A stretch of 64,000 bases of DNA, taken from assembly GCA_037127255.1 (NCBI GenBank), contig JBANSL010000004.1, positions 12,008,967 through 12,072,966 on the forward strand. Reading direction: 5' to 3'. Below, in pieces: positions 26,321 to 39,600 of this stretch; position 1 is the stretch's first letter; each line of letters begins with the position of its first letter. The notes under the pieces were generated by a model. It had not been told where the DNA came from. It did no database searches and worked only from the letters and a program-made list of their open reading frames with translations. This stretch comes from Persicaria tinctoria. Taxonomy: Eukaryota; Streptophyta; Magnoliopsida; Caryophyllales; Polygonaceae. A program made the translations under genes and the position numbers.

Positions 26321-26407
26321 CGTAGAAACAATGATCAAACATTGATCGCTTGAAGGATCAATATTCAAATGTTAACCGGTTAAAATTTGAACAATTTCGC
26401 TTTTTTT

Positions 26408-27381
26408 AAGGCGAAACTAATTAAAATAACCCGACCTTTAAGGGTGTTTTAAAAATATATCTCAACCTTTCAAATGTAAGATAAATATCCCGACCTTTAA
26501 GGATATGTTAAAAATATATCCTTACCTTTCAAATGTAAGATAAATATATCAACCTTTATAAGTGATGTTCAAATAATATATAAAATAATTCTCTACCAAA
26601 AAAAACTAACATGGCATACATATGTGGCAACCTAAATTAATAAAAAAATAAAATTTTAAAAAAATATATAAAAAATTAATAGAAGGGTTTAAGAAAACAA
26701 GTTTTTTCATTTATTATTTAAAAAAAAATTCAAGACACTTTATTTATATTTCAATTTTACAGGTCATATTCTTTGTTCAATTGTTCCATTTTTTTTTTAC
26801 ATAATTTATTTACTAAAATTCTAACTATTCTTCTTTCTATTTTAAATTTTCATCAAAAATGCAAAATTAGTTAAATGGTCCATTATACGAATATGGGTGT
26901 TATCCCTCAAATATAAAAATAATCTAAATGAAATATTAAACACTTGTAAATATATCATTTTTTTATATATTTATATTTTATTAATTTATTTATTTCCCTT
27001 GATAAAAAAGAAAAATAAAAGAAAAGTGGTTTAATAAAACAAGGTTTTTAATATAGAGTTATAAGAAAATAGTGTGTATAAAATATAAAAGATGAAATAT
27101 ATGTAAATCTATAATTTTTTTATATAGATTTTTTAAAGTTTTTTTTATTAATTTTTTTTGTCATATATGCATGTCCTGTTAGTTTTTTTTTTGTACAATT
27201 TTTTTTGAGATATTATTTTAACATTACCTATAAAGGTCGAGATATTTATATTACATTTGAAAGGTTGAGATATATTTTTAACACCCCTTTAAAGGTCAGG
27301 ATATTTATCTTACACTTTGAAAGGTTGGGATATATTTTTAACACACCCTTAAAGGTCGGGTTATTTTAATTAGTTTCGCCT
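26408..27381. mobile_element. Non-autonomous element with long inverted repeats
   Basis: About 970 bp. Both ends carry inverted arms of roughly 170 bp that start AAGGCGAAACTAATTAAAAT and its complement. Each arm is built from two or three copies of a subunit of about 65 bp (ACCTTTAAGG, ATATATC and CCTTTCAAATGTAAGATAAA). The centre is AT-rich and non-coding. No superfamily can be assigned; a Mutator-type or foldback element is possible. Confidence 0.65.
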
Positions 27382-27544
27382 TTTTGTAATATATTGATGC
27401 CACTTTCTTATGTTTTTTTATGTCATTTTTTGATGTTGCTTTTTAATCCAATTGTTTGATGCAAATTGTTTTATGTCAATTTACTTATGCACTTTTATTT
27501 TACGGAAGTCACGCCCATGGGTTCTCTTGGTCCGTACAGATTTT

Positions 27545-28760
27545 TCATAATAACTTCATTTGTAGACTGATGTTCATTTTCTCCGCTTTACAGAAGCCAA
27601 CCCCACCATATTCCTTATGAGAGCATAACTGTTCCCAGCTAATGAGAGGTGTACAGTTGCGACTCAAGCTTATTTCAAAAGAAATCTTTATTAACTCTAT
27701 CAATATATCTCTCCCAGAATCCCTTTGGGAAATAGGAAGATTTGTGCGCATAAGGTAGTTAGTTTTTAAGCTAAGGTTTGCTCGAATTAGAACCGTTCTT
27801 CCGGCTTGGGATAGTGAGAAGGCTTTTCATTTTGACAACATGTTTCGATAGGTTTTGGATTGCATCGTCAAAAACACAGTTCTTGATTATGCCATTGATA
27901 ATTGAAATATATATCTAGGTATTTTTCCATTGTTTTTGAGATATGGATGTTCATTTGTTGTGCCGGGTTTCTTGGCATTTGTTGGCTAATGTTTTTTGAG
28001 ACTTGTAATGAGCTCTTGTTGAAATTTATGGTTAATCCGGAGAGGTTGGAAAATGTGTTTAACATATTTTGGATTGTATCAAGACTTTTATCTGAAGCCT
28101 TCACAAATATTAGCGCGTCATCCACAAATGTGAGAAAGGGAATTGAGCTCTCATGTACGTGGAGTAAGTTTTATTCCAATTAGAGGATCATCTTAGACAG
28201 ATTCTTGTTGTAATTCTCTGGAGAGAGACTCCATAGCATTAATAATAAATAAATAATGCCAAGGGGTCACCCTGTCTAAGTCCGTGTTGAGCCCTGAATG
28301 TTTAATTTGCCACGCGTGTTGGTAACCTGGATAGAGAACATGGGAGTTGTGATACACCTCATGATCCAGTTGATCCATGTTGAGTGAAAGCCGAACTTAG
28401 TCAGTATTACTTTGATAAAGTTCTAATCTGTTTTGTCATATGCTTTTTTCATATCCAGCTTAAGGATCATCCATCCTTTTTTTTTCTTTTTTTTTGTGGA
28501 AATTGTGAAAAATCTCACGAGCTATCAATGTATTGTCTTAAATAGATCGATCTTCCTTATATATATAAAAAAGATATTCGTTCGACAAAAGTCAAAAGCT
28601 CTTTGAAAAGGGTTGATGATTCGTAGAAGAATAGGTTTTAACCTGTTTGCCAATATTTTAGTTATTGTGTTTGTAGATCGTGTTGCACAAACTAATTGGT
28701 CTATAGCGGTTTATGTTTAAAGGGTTATCAAATTTCGGGATTAAGGCTATGACAGTTTCT
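27545..28760 (-). pseudogene. Decayed LINE reverse transcriptase
   Basis: Minus-strand fragments in several frames read, from high to low coordinates: a segment like the RT region with NAMESLSRELQQ (28378-28193), then MDDALIFVKAS (the F-x-DD catalytic site) and LSGLTINFNKS (28125-27868), then TPLISWEQLCSHKEYGG and SLQMKLL (27751-27545). This is the LINE order RT then connection region. Stops and shifts separate them. Neither end was found. Confidence 0.75.
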
Positions 28761-29850
28761 GGGAGCATTTTTTCGGAGTGGAAAAGCGACTTATGTTTTA
28801 AAATAAAACGAGTATAAAATATAGAGTATAGAATTTATCCCTACTCAAAAAAGGTGAAATCGAGCACCTTGAGCGCCTCTCACCCTCGGCCCGACGAGAA
28901 TTATAAGAGGAGGTAAATCATGGTGACTCAATCGATAAAAAGAATACGGGACCAGTGCTCCCTGTGCACAATGAGCTAGCCCCCTCATTTAAAAGATTGC
29001 TCTAACACTCTCGTTGATGAGACACGATTCTTGATCCTTACTTCAAATGTCACGCTTGAAGTAAGCCTATGCGAGCAATATGGAATTTATCCCTAATCTT
29101 GATGGGAGTATTTTGTTAGGTCTATCCCACACGTAGGGGGACCAAACAAGACTAAAATTTGAGGGAAAACGTACAAAAGGCCATTGCTCTGAAAAGTTAA
29201 ATCACCCTAATGTAAGTTTTAAAATTTTATTTTAATGTAAAAGAAAAGGAGAAGATAAGAAAAAGGTAGAAAGAGGACAACATTTCTACTCTTTTGTTGT
29301 AAAAAAGAAATTGAGGGGAACAAGGCACCTCCGAAATTAATGATTGTCTGCTGCAGGTGAGCTGGCAATATGGCAGTAAAATTTTCTTTTTAAAATGAAT
29401 AAAAGGAGTACTATTAATTTAATTTAAATAAAATGTAAACAGCTAGTAGCTAGCAAATTGAATTTACAGTCCATGATTGACATAGATAGAGAGCAAGTGT
29501 CCACTAATGCAGTACGACTAACTCACATGGTTAAGTGTGCAAATGTACATATTTGTATAATGTGTTTAAAAATGTATATTACTTTTTAATATTTTATTTC
29601 ATTGGTTAAATGTGCATTTTATACACATATATCTTTAAATAAATATAATTAAATTAAAAAAGAAAAGAAAACAATAAAAAAACCACCAATAAAAATGATT
29701 TTACTTTATTGAAAAGTGATAAAAAGTTTTTGTACACGAGGGAGCTGATGTGCTTAAATTTGAGCACTTTGTGTGCAAATGTGCACATTTTAAACACTCA
29801 AAATGTGCATATTTAAGCATTTGCATCATGTCATTAGAGTTAGACTAAGT
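28760..29850. other. Intergenic DNA
   Basis: No gene. A weak tRNA-head-like patch (GTGACTCAATCGATAAAAAG) near 28920 may be another SINE remnant. Blocks with GTGCAAATGTGCACATTT are locally repetitive around 29530-29820. Confidence 0.45.
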
Positions 29851-29854
29851 AATA

Positions 29855-30146
29855 CTCCCTCCGTCTCAAAATACATCTTTTTTTAGGACGGATCAAGGAA
29901 TTAAGGAGTAAATTAAGTGTAATAATTAGATGTAAAAAGTAGATTAAATGTAATGATTAAACCTTGCTATTAGAATATTTGTTTATTTTTTTTTAATCTG
30001 TAAAGAGAAGAGTAGAGGTGATGTAAAAATTAGAATAATAATTATATGTAAAAGTAGATTAAATGTAATGATTAAATCTAAAAAGACATGTATTTTTAAC
30101 AGGATTACATGAACTAAAAAAACATATATTTTGAGACCGATAGAAT
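29855..30146. mobile_element. Stowaway MITE next to the GASA14 promoter
   Basis: The left end CTCCCTCCGTCTCAAAATAC and the right end, reversed, TTCTATCGGTCTCAAAATA form inverted repeats flanked by TA. The core has two copies of a GTAAATTAGATTAAATGTAAT-like segment. Its right edge is only about 35 bp upstream of the TATA box of the next gene. Confidence 0.75.
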
Positions 30147-30179
30147 ATTGTATTGATGTTTCCAATTACCACATTTGCC

Positions 30180-30186
30180 TATAAAT
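30180..30186 (+). promoter_or_regulatory. Probable TATA box of GASA14-like gene
   Basis: TATAAAT lies 69 bp upstream of the ATG at 30249, leaving room for a short 5' leader. It is the only good TATA box between the MITE and the start codon. Confidence 0.55.
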
Positions 30187-30248
30187 TGGAAATGGGAGTC
30201 CTCTCCTCTTTAACCATTTGCAGTTGCAGCTTCACTCTCCCTCCTTCC

Positions 30249-32880
30249 ATGGCTTCCCCTTTGCTCTTCCTCCTCCTCTCCCTCCCATTGCTCTCTCTAA
30301 CTCCTACTGTAAGTTAATGTGAATGTGTGTTTTAATTGTTTCTGTTTTGTTAAGTGCTGATTGATCTTATATTTGATTCAGTTTTGTTAATTTGTTTCCC
30401 TTTTTAATGTAGGTCTCAGCTGCTGAGCTGCACCAAGCTTTTCAAATCCAGGTACTTTCTTCATCTTCTGTGTCCTTTTTTTAAACTTACTTTTGTGTTA
30501 ATTTGACTATGTAATCTTATATTCTTATCTATCTATGATTATCATAATAGTTGCATGCTTGGGCTATCTTTCTGACCCTTGTTTGACTACCATTTGGCTT
30601 CTTTTTTTTTTAATTTGGTGGTCCATTTATATTTACTTAAAATAATAATCATGTAATTTGCTTAGATTTTACTCTATAAAGGAATAATTATATTTGGCCA
30701 AAAAATTAAGGTACATGTATTGGTATATCCCATTTTAACACACTGTTCACCTTTTTTTTTTTTTTTTCTATCAGCGGCTAAAAACAAATAAGTCTATAAG
30801 AAAAATCAAAATTTTTTTTTAGGTATAGTAAAAATTTGACATCAAATATGTTTGATTCTCGTTAAACCGGTAATATTGATAGATGGAAAAATTGTCTTAA
30901 TGACAATAAAATAACCACCGGTTATGTTAATTAGTTTGAAAATATTTTAGAAATTTTAATTATTTAGGGAGAAAGATTTATTATTGTGCTAAGTGTTTTA
31001 ATGTTATAAATTCTATATTTTAATTTGCAGGATGTGTTTGTGAATACATACCCGCCGCCCCCCGCCGCCTACAAACCCCCCTCATCGCCGGTTAAGCCTT
31101 ACACTCCACCGCCGGTTACAACATTACCGACCCCGCCGGCCAAACCTTATACTCCACCTGCCACCAAGCCGGCCCCAACTCCTCCGGTTAAACCTTACAC
31201 GCCACCGCCGGCAACCAAGCCACCGACCCCTCCAGCCAAACCATACACGCCACCAAGTCCTCCGGTTAAACCATACACACCACCGCCCCCACCAGCCAAA
31301 CCATACACGCCGCCGGCGCCACCTACTCCGGTCAAGCCCTACCCGCCACCACCAAAGGCCCCGGTGCCGCCTGTGGTGGCCCCCTACACACCGCCACCGA
31401 AGGCACCAACACCGCCCGCTGCGAGTCATCCACCGACCCCTTACCGTCCACCGGTGATGAAACAAGGTACCCATCGAACATGAATTACAAAATTCATACT
31501 CCGTATATATTTAATGTACGCATTAACTAAACTCACTTTCCTTGTCATTATAGTAGATAGTTTGGTCGCATTAAAATCATAATTATTCATTCGATCAATT
31601 GGTTTTCAGCCCCAAGAAAAACGTACACACGGTGCTTAAACTATTTTTTGGAACTAGGAATGCATTGAAATCGAGAGGCGGGTTGATAATATTCTTAAAT
31701 TAATTCAACCTTTATAAATAGAGCCCAATTAATTAATTAATTTAAAATACAAGAGTTAAGAGTAGGTTCGTCATATTGTGAGAAATAATATATATACTGT
31801 AATATACTACTTGGATATAAATTTTCCCGAAAGGTTTGTCACATTAATTAATAAATAAATATAGAAATTTTACTGGATAATAAAAAGTTTAGCTATATAT
31901 TAAGTAATCTATTATATATTCTCTCCAATCATAAATATAAATATATACTCCGTAACACATATTTTAAAACTCATAAGAAAATATAAAATATTATAATTTT
32001 TTTATATTTTTCATAATTATTAAAATTGATGTTTTATACTCCATCCGTTTCTAAATGTAAGTCATTTTACTCTTTTACAATAAATAGTTAACATTTGTTT
32101 AAGTTGAAATTTATACAAAATATTAATTTTTCTTATTAATTTATCAAAATAGTAATGAATATCACTTTAAAAAAAAAAAGAATTAAGAAGTTAATATCTT
32201 AAAAAATAAAACTTTCTATGGTCGGAGAGAATACAATCAATATGTGTATTACGGATTAATTATTTTGTATTTTATTGAATTGAAACAGAGGAACAAACAG
32301 TCATATATTGGATCTGAAATTTTGGAAATATTTGATTGAGGCGACAATTATTTAAAAAGATATCCGCATATACTGAACTCTCCCACCGTGTGAAATGGAG
32401 TATACCGCAATGAAGTTGATTGGAGGGTAGCTAGAGGCTGAAATAATGCCTTTACAACATACCACTATGTATGCATACGACTGAAAAGCATGGGATTGGG
32501 ATTGGGATGGGACCAACCTTTTGACTATCAAGGGTCTTTGTTAGCTGGACGGTGCCCCCTTCAATCCATCATATATGCATGTATCTCATACTATTGAATT
32601 AATTAGCTAGTTGGTATAGCTACCTCTTTATATGAATCTTATCTTGGAACCATATATACTACTCCGTAATTGATAAAAAATAATGATGGCTGCAGATTGT
32701 GTGCCGTTGTGCGAAGCAAGGTGCAGTGTGCACTCGAGGAAGAGGGTGTGCGTGAGGGCGTGCTCCACCTGCTGCGAGCGCTGCAAGTGCGTTCCTCCGG
32801 GCACCTACGGCAACCGAGAGCTTTGCGGCACCTGCTGGACCCAGATGCGCACCCATGGCAACCGCTTCAAGTGCCCTTAA
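30249..32880 (+). CDS. GASA14: Proline-rich gibberellin-regulated protein (GASA14-type snakin)
   Basis: Secreted cysteine-rich peptide family acting in growth, redox and stress responses, often under gibberellin and ABA control. Four exons (30249-30308, 30413-30451, 31031-31466, 32696-32880) join in frame to 239 aa. Residues 1-20 are a signal peptide (MASPLLFLLLSLPLLSLTPT). Residues about 41-178 are a proline-rich region with many KPYTPP repeats, likely wall-associated. Residues 180-239 are the GASA domain with all 12 cysteines, from DCVPLCEARC to a final FKCP, including ACSTCCERCKCVPPGTYGN. A long proline-rich arm before GASA marks GASA14 among its relatives; Arabidopsis GASA14 is somewhat longer. 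Intron 3 is 1.2 kb and includes a Stowaway-like piece near 32038. Both short 5' exons have clean GT/AG borders. Confidence 0.94.
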
Positions 32881-34100
32881 TTTGATCCACAACCAACCTT
32901 CCTACTTTGTCTCTCTCTCCATCCATCTGCAAGACCCAACTAAATATATATATGTATAATGAGCGTTATATGTTTAATTTATATGATGATGTTGTTGAAA
33001 TTGGTGGGATTGATTCAATTCTGATCCAAACTTTGCTTGTTGCCTATATATCCTTAATTTAGTGTGTTAAAAAGGTTATTTATATCGAATCTAATTAATT
33101 AATGGCGCATTAATTAATTCGGGGAAAATGAAATTTAGAAGATGGATCCGTAGCGGAAAATGAGGGAGGTGTACGTACGTAGTAGCATGGTTGATATGGT
33201 AGGGCTTTATCTAAAACAAGATCCACCGGATACGTAGCGGTGAAGATGGATTGAGATTTGAGATGGACATTCCCCCACCAAGTCCCACTGCCTCCAGATT
33301 TTCATGTTAAAAATCTGACGCGGGGGACATGTTAGTTAGGTGGACCGAATCACTTGGGTCAATCCTCAATCCCTCCACTGTCCAGTCTATCCTCCACCTC
33401 TTCCTTTTTCTTTCTCCGGTTTTCAAAAAATCCACCTTACAAGCTGGACGTCAACTAAATTTTTTTTTTATTAGGAAAGAATTCGATGTGAGACAATAAG
33501 ATGTGCTCATTCCCATTAAAATGAATTTTTTTTTTTTTAAAAAAAGGTTGGGAATTGTAATAAAATATGAATTTTACCAGATTTGTGATCTTGTAGCTTT
33601 GGTATATTATCTTAGGTCTCATTTATTCATGGTTATGTATTCGTAGATAGACTGCCAAAATCCCAACTTAAGAGTAGTTGCGTTTTTCTCTACCCAAGAA
33701 CATATATATGATAATTGGTATTATTTTATTTTTTACAAAAAAAAAACTATTAAAAACGGTGGAAATAACTTTGAAAGGGTATAAAACTATTACAATTGTT
33801 TGGAATGGGGAAGCTTTAATACCAGTAGTAATACTCTTCTTGAATCTTGATAGTTGGATGGGTTGAGCTTTTTATAGATGACTTGCATAGGAGGACGAGT
33901 GCGTAGGCTGTATGTAGGCGGCAGCCCTCCATCAAGATTCAAGACAGGAGGAGATTTAAAGATTGGGAACACTCTATAGATAGATAAGCTACCTAGAAGA
34001 TAAGGTTTCATATATAACCCAAGGCAAGCTAAAGCTAGGTTCATCCAACCTACCCAAGACAAATTAGGAAAAACCTTACAGATCGAGAAAGCCCTGGAAA
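32881..34100. other. GASA14 3' flank and intergenic DNA
   Basis: The 3' UTR probably ends within the first 200-250 bases. The rest has no supported gene or clear element; short open frames near 33678-34062 have no recognisable product. Confidence 0.5.
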
Positions 34101-34103
34101 ATA

Positions 34104-34742
34104 ATCAAAATACTAGGAATTCGTTTCTGCTGTTTTTTGTATTTTCTTTTAACCGAGAAGAATTTGGTGAATTGACAAGAGGCGGAATTATAAGTGCAAT
34201 AACTAGTAAAGTGGGCATGGGTTTATAAATAAATGTAAAGGGGTATTGTACAAGCATCGAACAATTAATCAAAACCTTACTCTTACCTTTCCCCTTCTTC
34301 CTTCTACCTTCTCTGATCTCTCTCTTCTTCCCTTCTTCTATCTCAAAACCACCATAGAAGCCATAGCTTCAACCTATCAGACATTCGGGTCATAACAAGA
34401 CATTTAACTAAGGAATTCGGATACTCTCCTAATATATTTGCCTAATATCCTCCTAATAAAACAATCTCAACCATTAAAATAAATCAATGGTCGAGATTAT
34501 CTCTCTATTTAGAGAATTGAAATCCATACAGAAATTCTCATAAACTCCATTTGAGAGAGTCCAAGAACACAGTACACGGTTTGTTACAACTGATTTCCAC
34601 CCCCTAACAAAATGGCGCCAACTCCTTATGAACAAGAGAAGGAGCTTCTGTTTTGGAGTGAAATTACTAAACTGCCCTTATACAGAAATATACCTTGCAT
34701 TGTATAAAATGCAATGTTATCTAGTATATTCCCATATACCCC
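34104..34742 (-). mobile_element. Copia 3' non-coding region and LTR sequence
   Basis: Downstream of the copia pol stop (minus strand) lies a purine tract (TTGAGGGG) and then promoter-like, C/T-rich leader sequence on the plus strand (34280-34350), as in an LTR. Exact LTR borders could not be fixed because the 5' LTR is missing. Confidence 0.45.
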
Positions 34743-35945
34743 TCAAGCTGGACTAGAAATGGGCAAGACTAGACCAAGCTTGAATGTGAGAAACTGATGT
34801 TGAGATGCCCCTAATGTCTTGGTAAGCACATCAGCAATTTGCAAAGCAGAGGACACGTGAGCTGTTTTGATGAATTTGGCTTGAACCATCTCTCTGACAA
34901 AGTGGCTATCTATTCGGACATGCGTAGTCCTTTCATGAAAGATGGGGTTTGCAGCTAACTCTTGGGCAGACTTGTTATCACAGTTCAATGTGATTGGAAG
35001 TTGGACACTGATTTGTAAATCTGAGAGCAACCCATGTAACCATACCAATTCACTAGCAGCAGCTGACATGCTTCTATATTCCCTTTCTGTGGATGACTTT
35101 GACACTACCTTTTGCTTCTTAGTCTTCCAAGAAACTAAGGCCGAACCAAGGAAAACACAAAATCCAGTCAATAATCTACCAGTGTCTCGACAATTTCCCC
35201 AATCAGCATCACTAGCTATAAGCCATTAAATTGAGGGATGAGGAAGCAGGATATGATAGAGCAAGGTTGAAGCTCCCTTTAAGGTATCTCATAAGATACA
35301 TTGTAGCATGCCAGTGTGGTTTACGAGGGTTCTGAAGATATTGGCTCAACTGTTGGACATGATAGGATATATCAGGTCTAGTAAGAGTTAGATAAAGGAG
35401 TCTACCAACAATTCTCCTATAGCATTTAGGATTGTCAATAGGATCACCATCTAGAGCAGATAACTTTGTACCATGTTGCATAGGAAAAGATGCAGGCTTG
35501 CAGCCTTCCATTTGTGCATCTTTCAAAATGTCAAGTATGTATTTCTTTTGGTTGAGGAGAATACCTGAAGATGATCTAGAAATTTCCATGCCCAGAAAAT
35601 ACCTTGCGATGCCCAAGTCCTTGATGGTGAATGCAGTGTGGAGAGCTTGCTTGGTTGCACTGATCTCATGAGCATAATTGCCCATAAGAATCATATCATC
35701 TAGATATACAAGAGCCACTGTCATGGATGCTCCTTGAGATTTCACAAAGAGGGAGTAGTCATGCTTGGATTGAGCAAATCCTAGACTGGTCAGGAATCTA
35801 GTGAGTTCATGATTCCATTGTCTACTGGCTTGCTTAAGGCCATAGAGAGATCTATTAAGTTTGCAGACAAGCCCTTTCTGAACCTCATAGCCCAAGGGTG
35901 GAGTCATGTATACTTCCTCTTCCAAATACCCATGCAAAGTCCACC
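34743..35945 (-). pseudogene. Copia (Ty1-like) pol 3' half: RT and RNase H
   Basis: Minus-strand frames (36006-35212, then 35171-34743 after a break) encode the copia reverse transcriptase from LHGYLEEEVYM through SLYGLKQASRQWN and the catalytic YLDDMIL to RYLKG, then RNase H with KSSTEREYRSM, NPIFHERTTH and IADVLTK. The order and motifs are those of Ty1/copia. The reading frame changes near 35210, and integrase and gag are absent: the 5' side is replaced by hAT-like DNA at about 35946. The element is therefore dead and truncated. Confidence 0.9.
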
Positions 35946-36427
35946 CATCACCCACTGGGCGATCGGGTGGATCGGGTGATAATTCGGGTGAAATACAAGA
36001 CATCAAATTTATAAAAAAAATATATTAAAAAACATACGTCGAACACATCGAAGAATAAACATTAATTAGGAGCCCATTGCATTCACGTTTCCATTTTAAA
36101 TAGGAACCAATTGCATTGCATATTTTCAAAGAAAAATTGCATAACTTACTTTATGATAAGATATTTCCATTTTTATCATTTGATAGGTATCTTGAATTAG
36201 AGTTTAGGGGTATATTGGTAATTTCACATATAAAATATAAGTATATAATATAAGTTGGGTGACGGATCGGGTGATGGGTGGGGAATGTCTTCACCCGGAT
36301 CCGACCCGACCCATCACCCGTTCACCCATCACCCATTTAATATTCGTTTTATTTCGGATTTTCACCCACTTTTTCGGGTCGGGTGAAACGGATATCCGTT
36401 GGGTGTGGGTAAAATTGTCATCCCTAC
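35946..36427. mobile_element. hAT-like fragment rich in GGGTGA repeats
   Basis: The right edge, reversed, starts TAGGGATGACAATTTTACCC, typical of a plant hAT end. Next to it and at the left edge are many GGGTCGGGTGA and CACCCATCACCC motifs in both orientations, leaving foldback potential. The left terminal repeat is missing or cut at the copia border, so no target duplication is seen. Confidence 0.5.
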
Positions 36428-36940
36428 CGGAGCTACTAGCAAGTAGCAAGAAACACCTGACTAATCCCATGAGCCTTGAAACCCTTCAATGGACCAATGC
36501 CACCCGAAGCAGGGGTGGGTATTCAATTAATTAAAATAATTAAAACATAATTTTAATGTAAGAGAAGACATTTCATTTTAAGGGATTATAATTAGGAAAA
36601 GTGGTGAGATTTTCAGTTACATTTCAATTAATTTAATTAATTGTTTGCCCACCCCTGACTTGAAGCGAGATTCAAATTGGAGACCTTTGAGTATAACCCA
36701 CATATCCTTTCCGGCTGAACCAACTTAGAATGGTTAACCCACCTACCTTCTGTTTACAGTAGCATATAATGGTGAAAAATCTTCCCTGCCAGTTCTAATC
36801 AATCTATCTATATCTAATCTAATACTAAAACACTTGCAAAATGGGACACGTGGCGGCCATACATTTAAAGTTAGAAATTTAGGATAAATCCCCAATTACT
36901 TCCCCAATTGTTTAAAATCAAATTTTAGGATAAATCCCCA

Positions 36941-39600
36941 ATTGATTATACAATTGTTTAAAAAATCAAAATTTATGATAAATCCTCAATTGCTTCTCCA
37001 ATTGTTTAAAACTCTTTTATTTATAATGTTTACAATTTATTTTTTTTGCAACGCTGCATCTCGACATTGCACTTGAATCCAATTAATCATGATCGATACT
37101 AAAATTGAATGAATGATCAACTACAACAATGGCTTTCCGCTCTCACATGTTCATTCTATCCAATTTGAAACGCCATCAATGCACCTGAAATGCATTTACG
37201 TGCACAAAATATGACACTTCTAATTTCACAAATTTCCTGTTGCACACTACAAACACTAAAAATACAAATATGAAATCTCTCACAAGTTCTCCTTCAACCT
37301 TTCCTAGGCGTGTATGCAGTCCATGAACATTTCCTGGACGTGTGGACAGTCAATGAAAGCCTCTTGGTTATTGTGACAGTCACCTAAGGTGATAACTTAT
37401 CCTCATATGCTTCATTTCCATTTAGCTCATGGTGTGCGATGATCCTCCCATTCATAGTGTCCACTTCTTTCCATTGATTTCATCACCGAGGAACATCCCA
37501 TGGATCTCAAAACCTAAGGACACAACACTTTCTCTAACAAAATCAATTGTTGTACATAAAACACTAAATAAAACAACCTAAATATATAAAAAAAATCACA
37601 AAAATATAATAAAAAATTCAAATATACCCTCCTCCATAAATTCAACCATAAATAAAAAAAAAACAAATTTCAGATCTGTAGAGATTTGATTTCGAGCCTT
37701 ATTTAACTTCTTGATTTGCTTCACATCCCTATTTCATATTTGTTTTTAATTTACATGGTATCCAAATCTTTGATCCAATAAATCTTTTTAAGTTTATGAC
37801 CAAGTTCTGCTCCAATTTTACGTACTCTTATTGCTATAAAATGTAACATTTTTTTTAGAATTTTTTTAATAGGTGATTAAATCTAACTTGGTTGATGAAT
37901 AATGAGATCTATTTTCTAAGTTCATTGGCCATAGAGTTGGTTAATTGATTTCTTTTGCATTTTCAATAGTTGTTTGATTTGAAGAACACTAACTCAAACC
38001 TCAAGAGTGAGTTAAATAATATTAAAACGATATAATATAAGCATTTCCAGTAGTTGTTTCCTTTATGTTACTTTTTTTTAAGTTCCATCCGTTATTACTT
38101 TTTCTACCCAATTAACCGATGTTTATCTCTTTAATTTAACCAATTGATTCTACAATTGTTTAAAAAATCGAAATTTATGATAAATCCCCAATTGCTTCTC
38201 CAATTGTTTAAAACTCTTTTATTTATAATGTTTACAATTTTTTTTTTGCAACGCTGCATCTCGACATTGCACCTGAATCCAATTAATCATGATCGATACT
38301 AAAATTGAATGAATGATCAACTACAACAATGACTTCCCGCTCTCACAGGTTCATTCTATCCAATTTGAAATGCCGTCAATGCACCTGAAATGCATTTACG
38401 TGCACAAAATATGACACTTCTAATTTCACAAATTTCATATTGCACACTACAAACACTAAAAATACAAATCTGAAATCTCTCACAAGTTCTCCTTCAACCT
38501 TTCCTAGGCGTGTATGCAGTCCATGAACGTTTCATGGGCGTGTGGGCAGTCAATGAAAGCCTCTTGGTTATTGTGACAGTCACCTAAGGTGATAGCTTAT
38601 CCCCATATGCTTCCTTTCCATTTAGCTCATGGTGTACGATGATCCTCCCATTCATAGTGTCCGCTCCTTTCCATTGATTTCATCACCGAGGAATATCCCA
38701 TGGATCTCAAAACCTAAGGACACAACGCTTCCTCTAACAAAATCAGTTGTTGTACATAAAACACTAAATATATAAAAAAAATCACAAAAATATAATAAAA
38801 AAAATTCAGATATACCCTCCTCCATAAATTCAACCATAAATAAAAAAAAAAAATTCAGATCTGCAGAGATTTGATTTCGAACCTTATTTAACCGTTTGAT
38901 TTGCTTCACATCCCTATTTCATATTTGTTTTTAATTTATATGGTATCCAAATCTTTGATCCAATAAATCTTTTTACCGAGGAACATCCCATGGATCTCAA
39001 AACCTAAGGACACAACGCTTCCTCTAACAAAATCAGTTGTTGTACATAAAACACTAAATATATAAAAAAAATCACAAAAATATAATAAAAAAATTCAGAT
39101 ATACCCTCCTCCATAAATTCAACCATAAATAAAAAAAAAAAACAAATTTCAGATCTGCAGAGATTTGATTTCGGACCTTATTTAACTGTTTGATTTGCTT
39201 CACATCCCTATTTCATATTTGTTTTTAATTTATATGGTATCCAAATCTTTGATCCAATAAATCTTTTTAAGTTTATGACCAAGTTCCGCTCCAACTTTAC
39301 GTACTCTTATTGCTATAAAATGTAACATTTTTTTAGAATTTTTTTAATAGGTGATTAAATCTAACTTGGTTGATGAATAATGAGATCTATTTTCTAAGTT
39401 CATTGGCCATAGAGTTGATTAATTGATTTCTTTTGCATTTCCAATAGTTGTTTGATTTGGAGAACACTAACTCAAACCTCAAGAGTGAGTTAAATAATAT
39501 TAAAACGATATAATATAAGCATTTCCAGTAGTTGTTTCATTTATGTTACTTTTTTTAAGTTCCATCCATTATTACTTCAATTACCCAATTAACCGATGTT
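36941..39600. repeat. 1.2-kb tandem duplication with a nested 290-bp duplication
   Basis: Copy A (36941-38142) is repeated from 38143 at a period of about 1202 bp with only scattered mismatches. Within the second copy the part starting ACCGAGGAATATCCCATGG (38685) is repeated again at 38975, a period of 290 bp. So the distal part is present three times. No protein is encoded. Confidence 0.9.

Noticed and set aside
31124..31474. Arg/Trp-rich minus-strand frame
   Set aside because: Antisense of the proline-rich GASA14 exon; the composition is a by-product of CCA/CCG codons.
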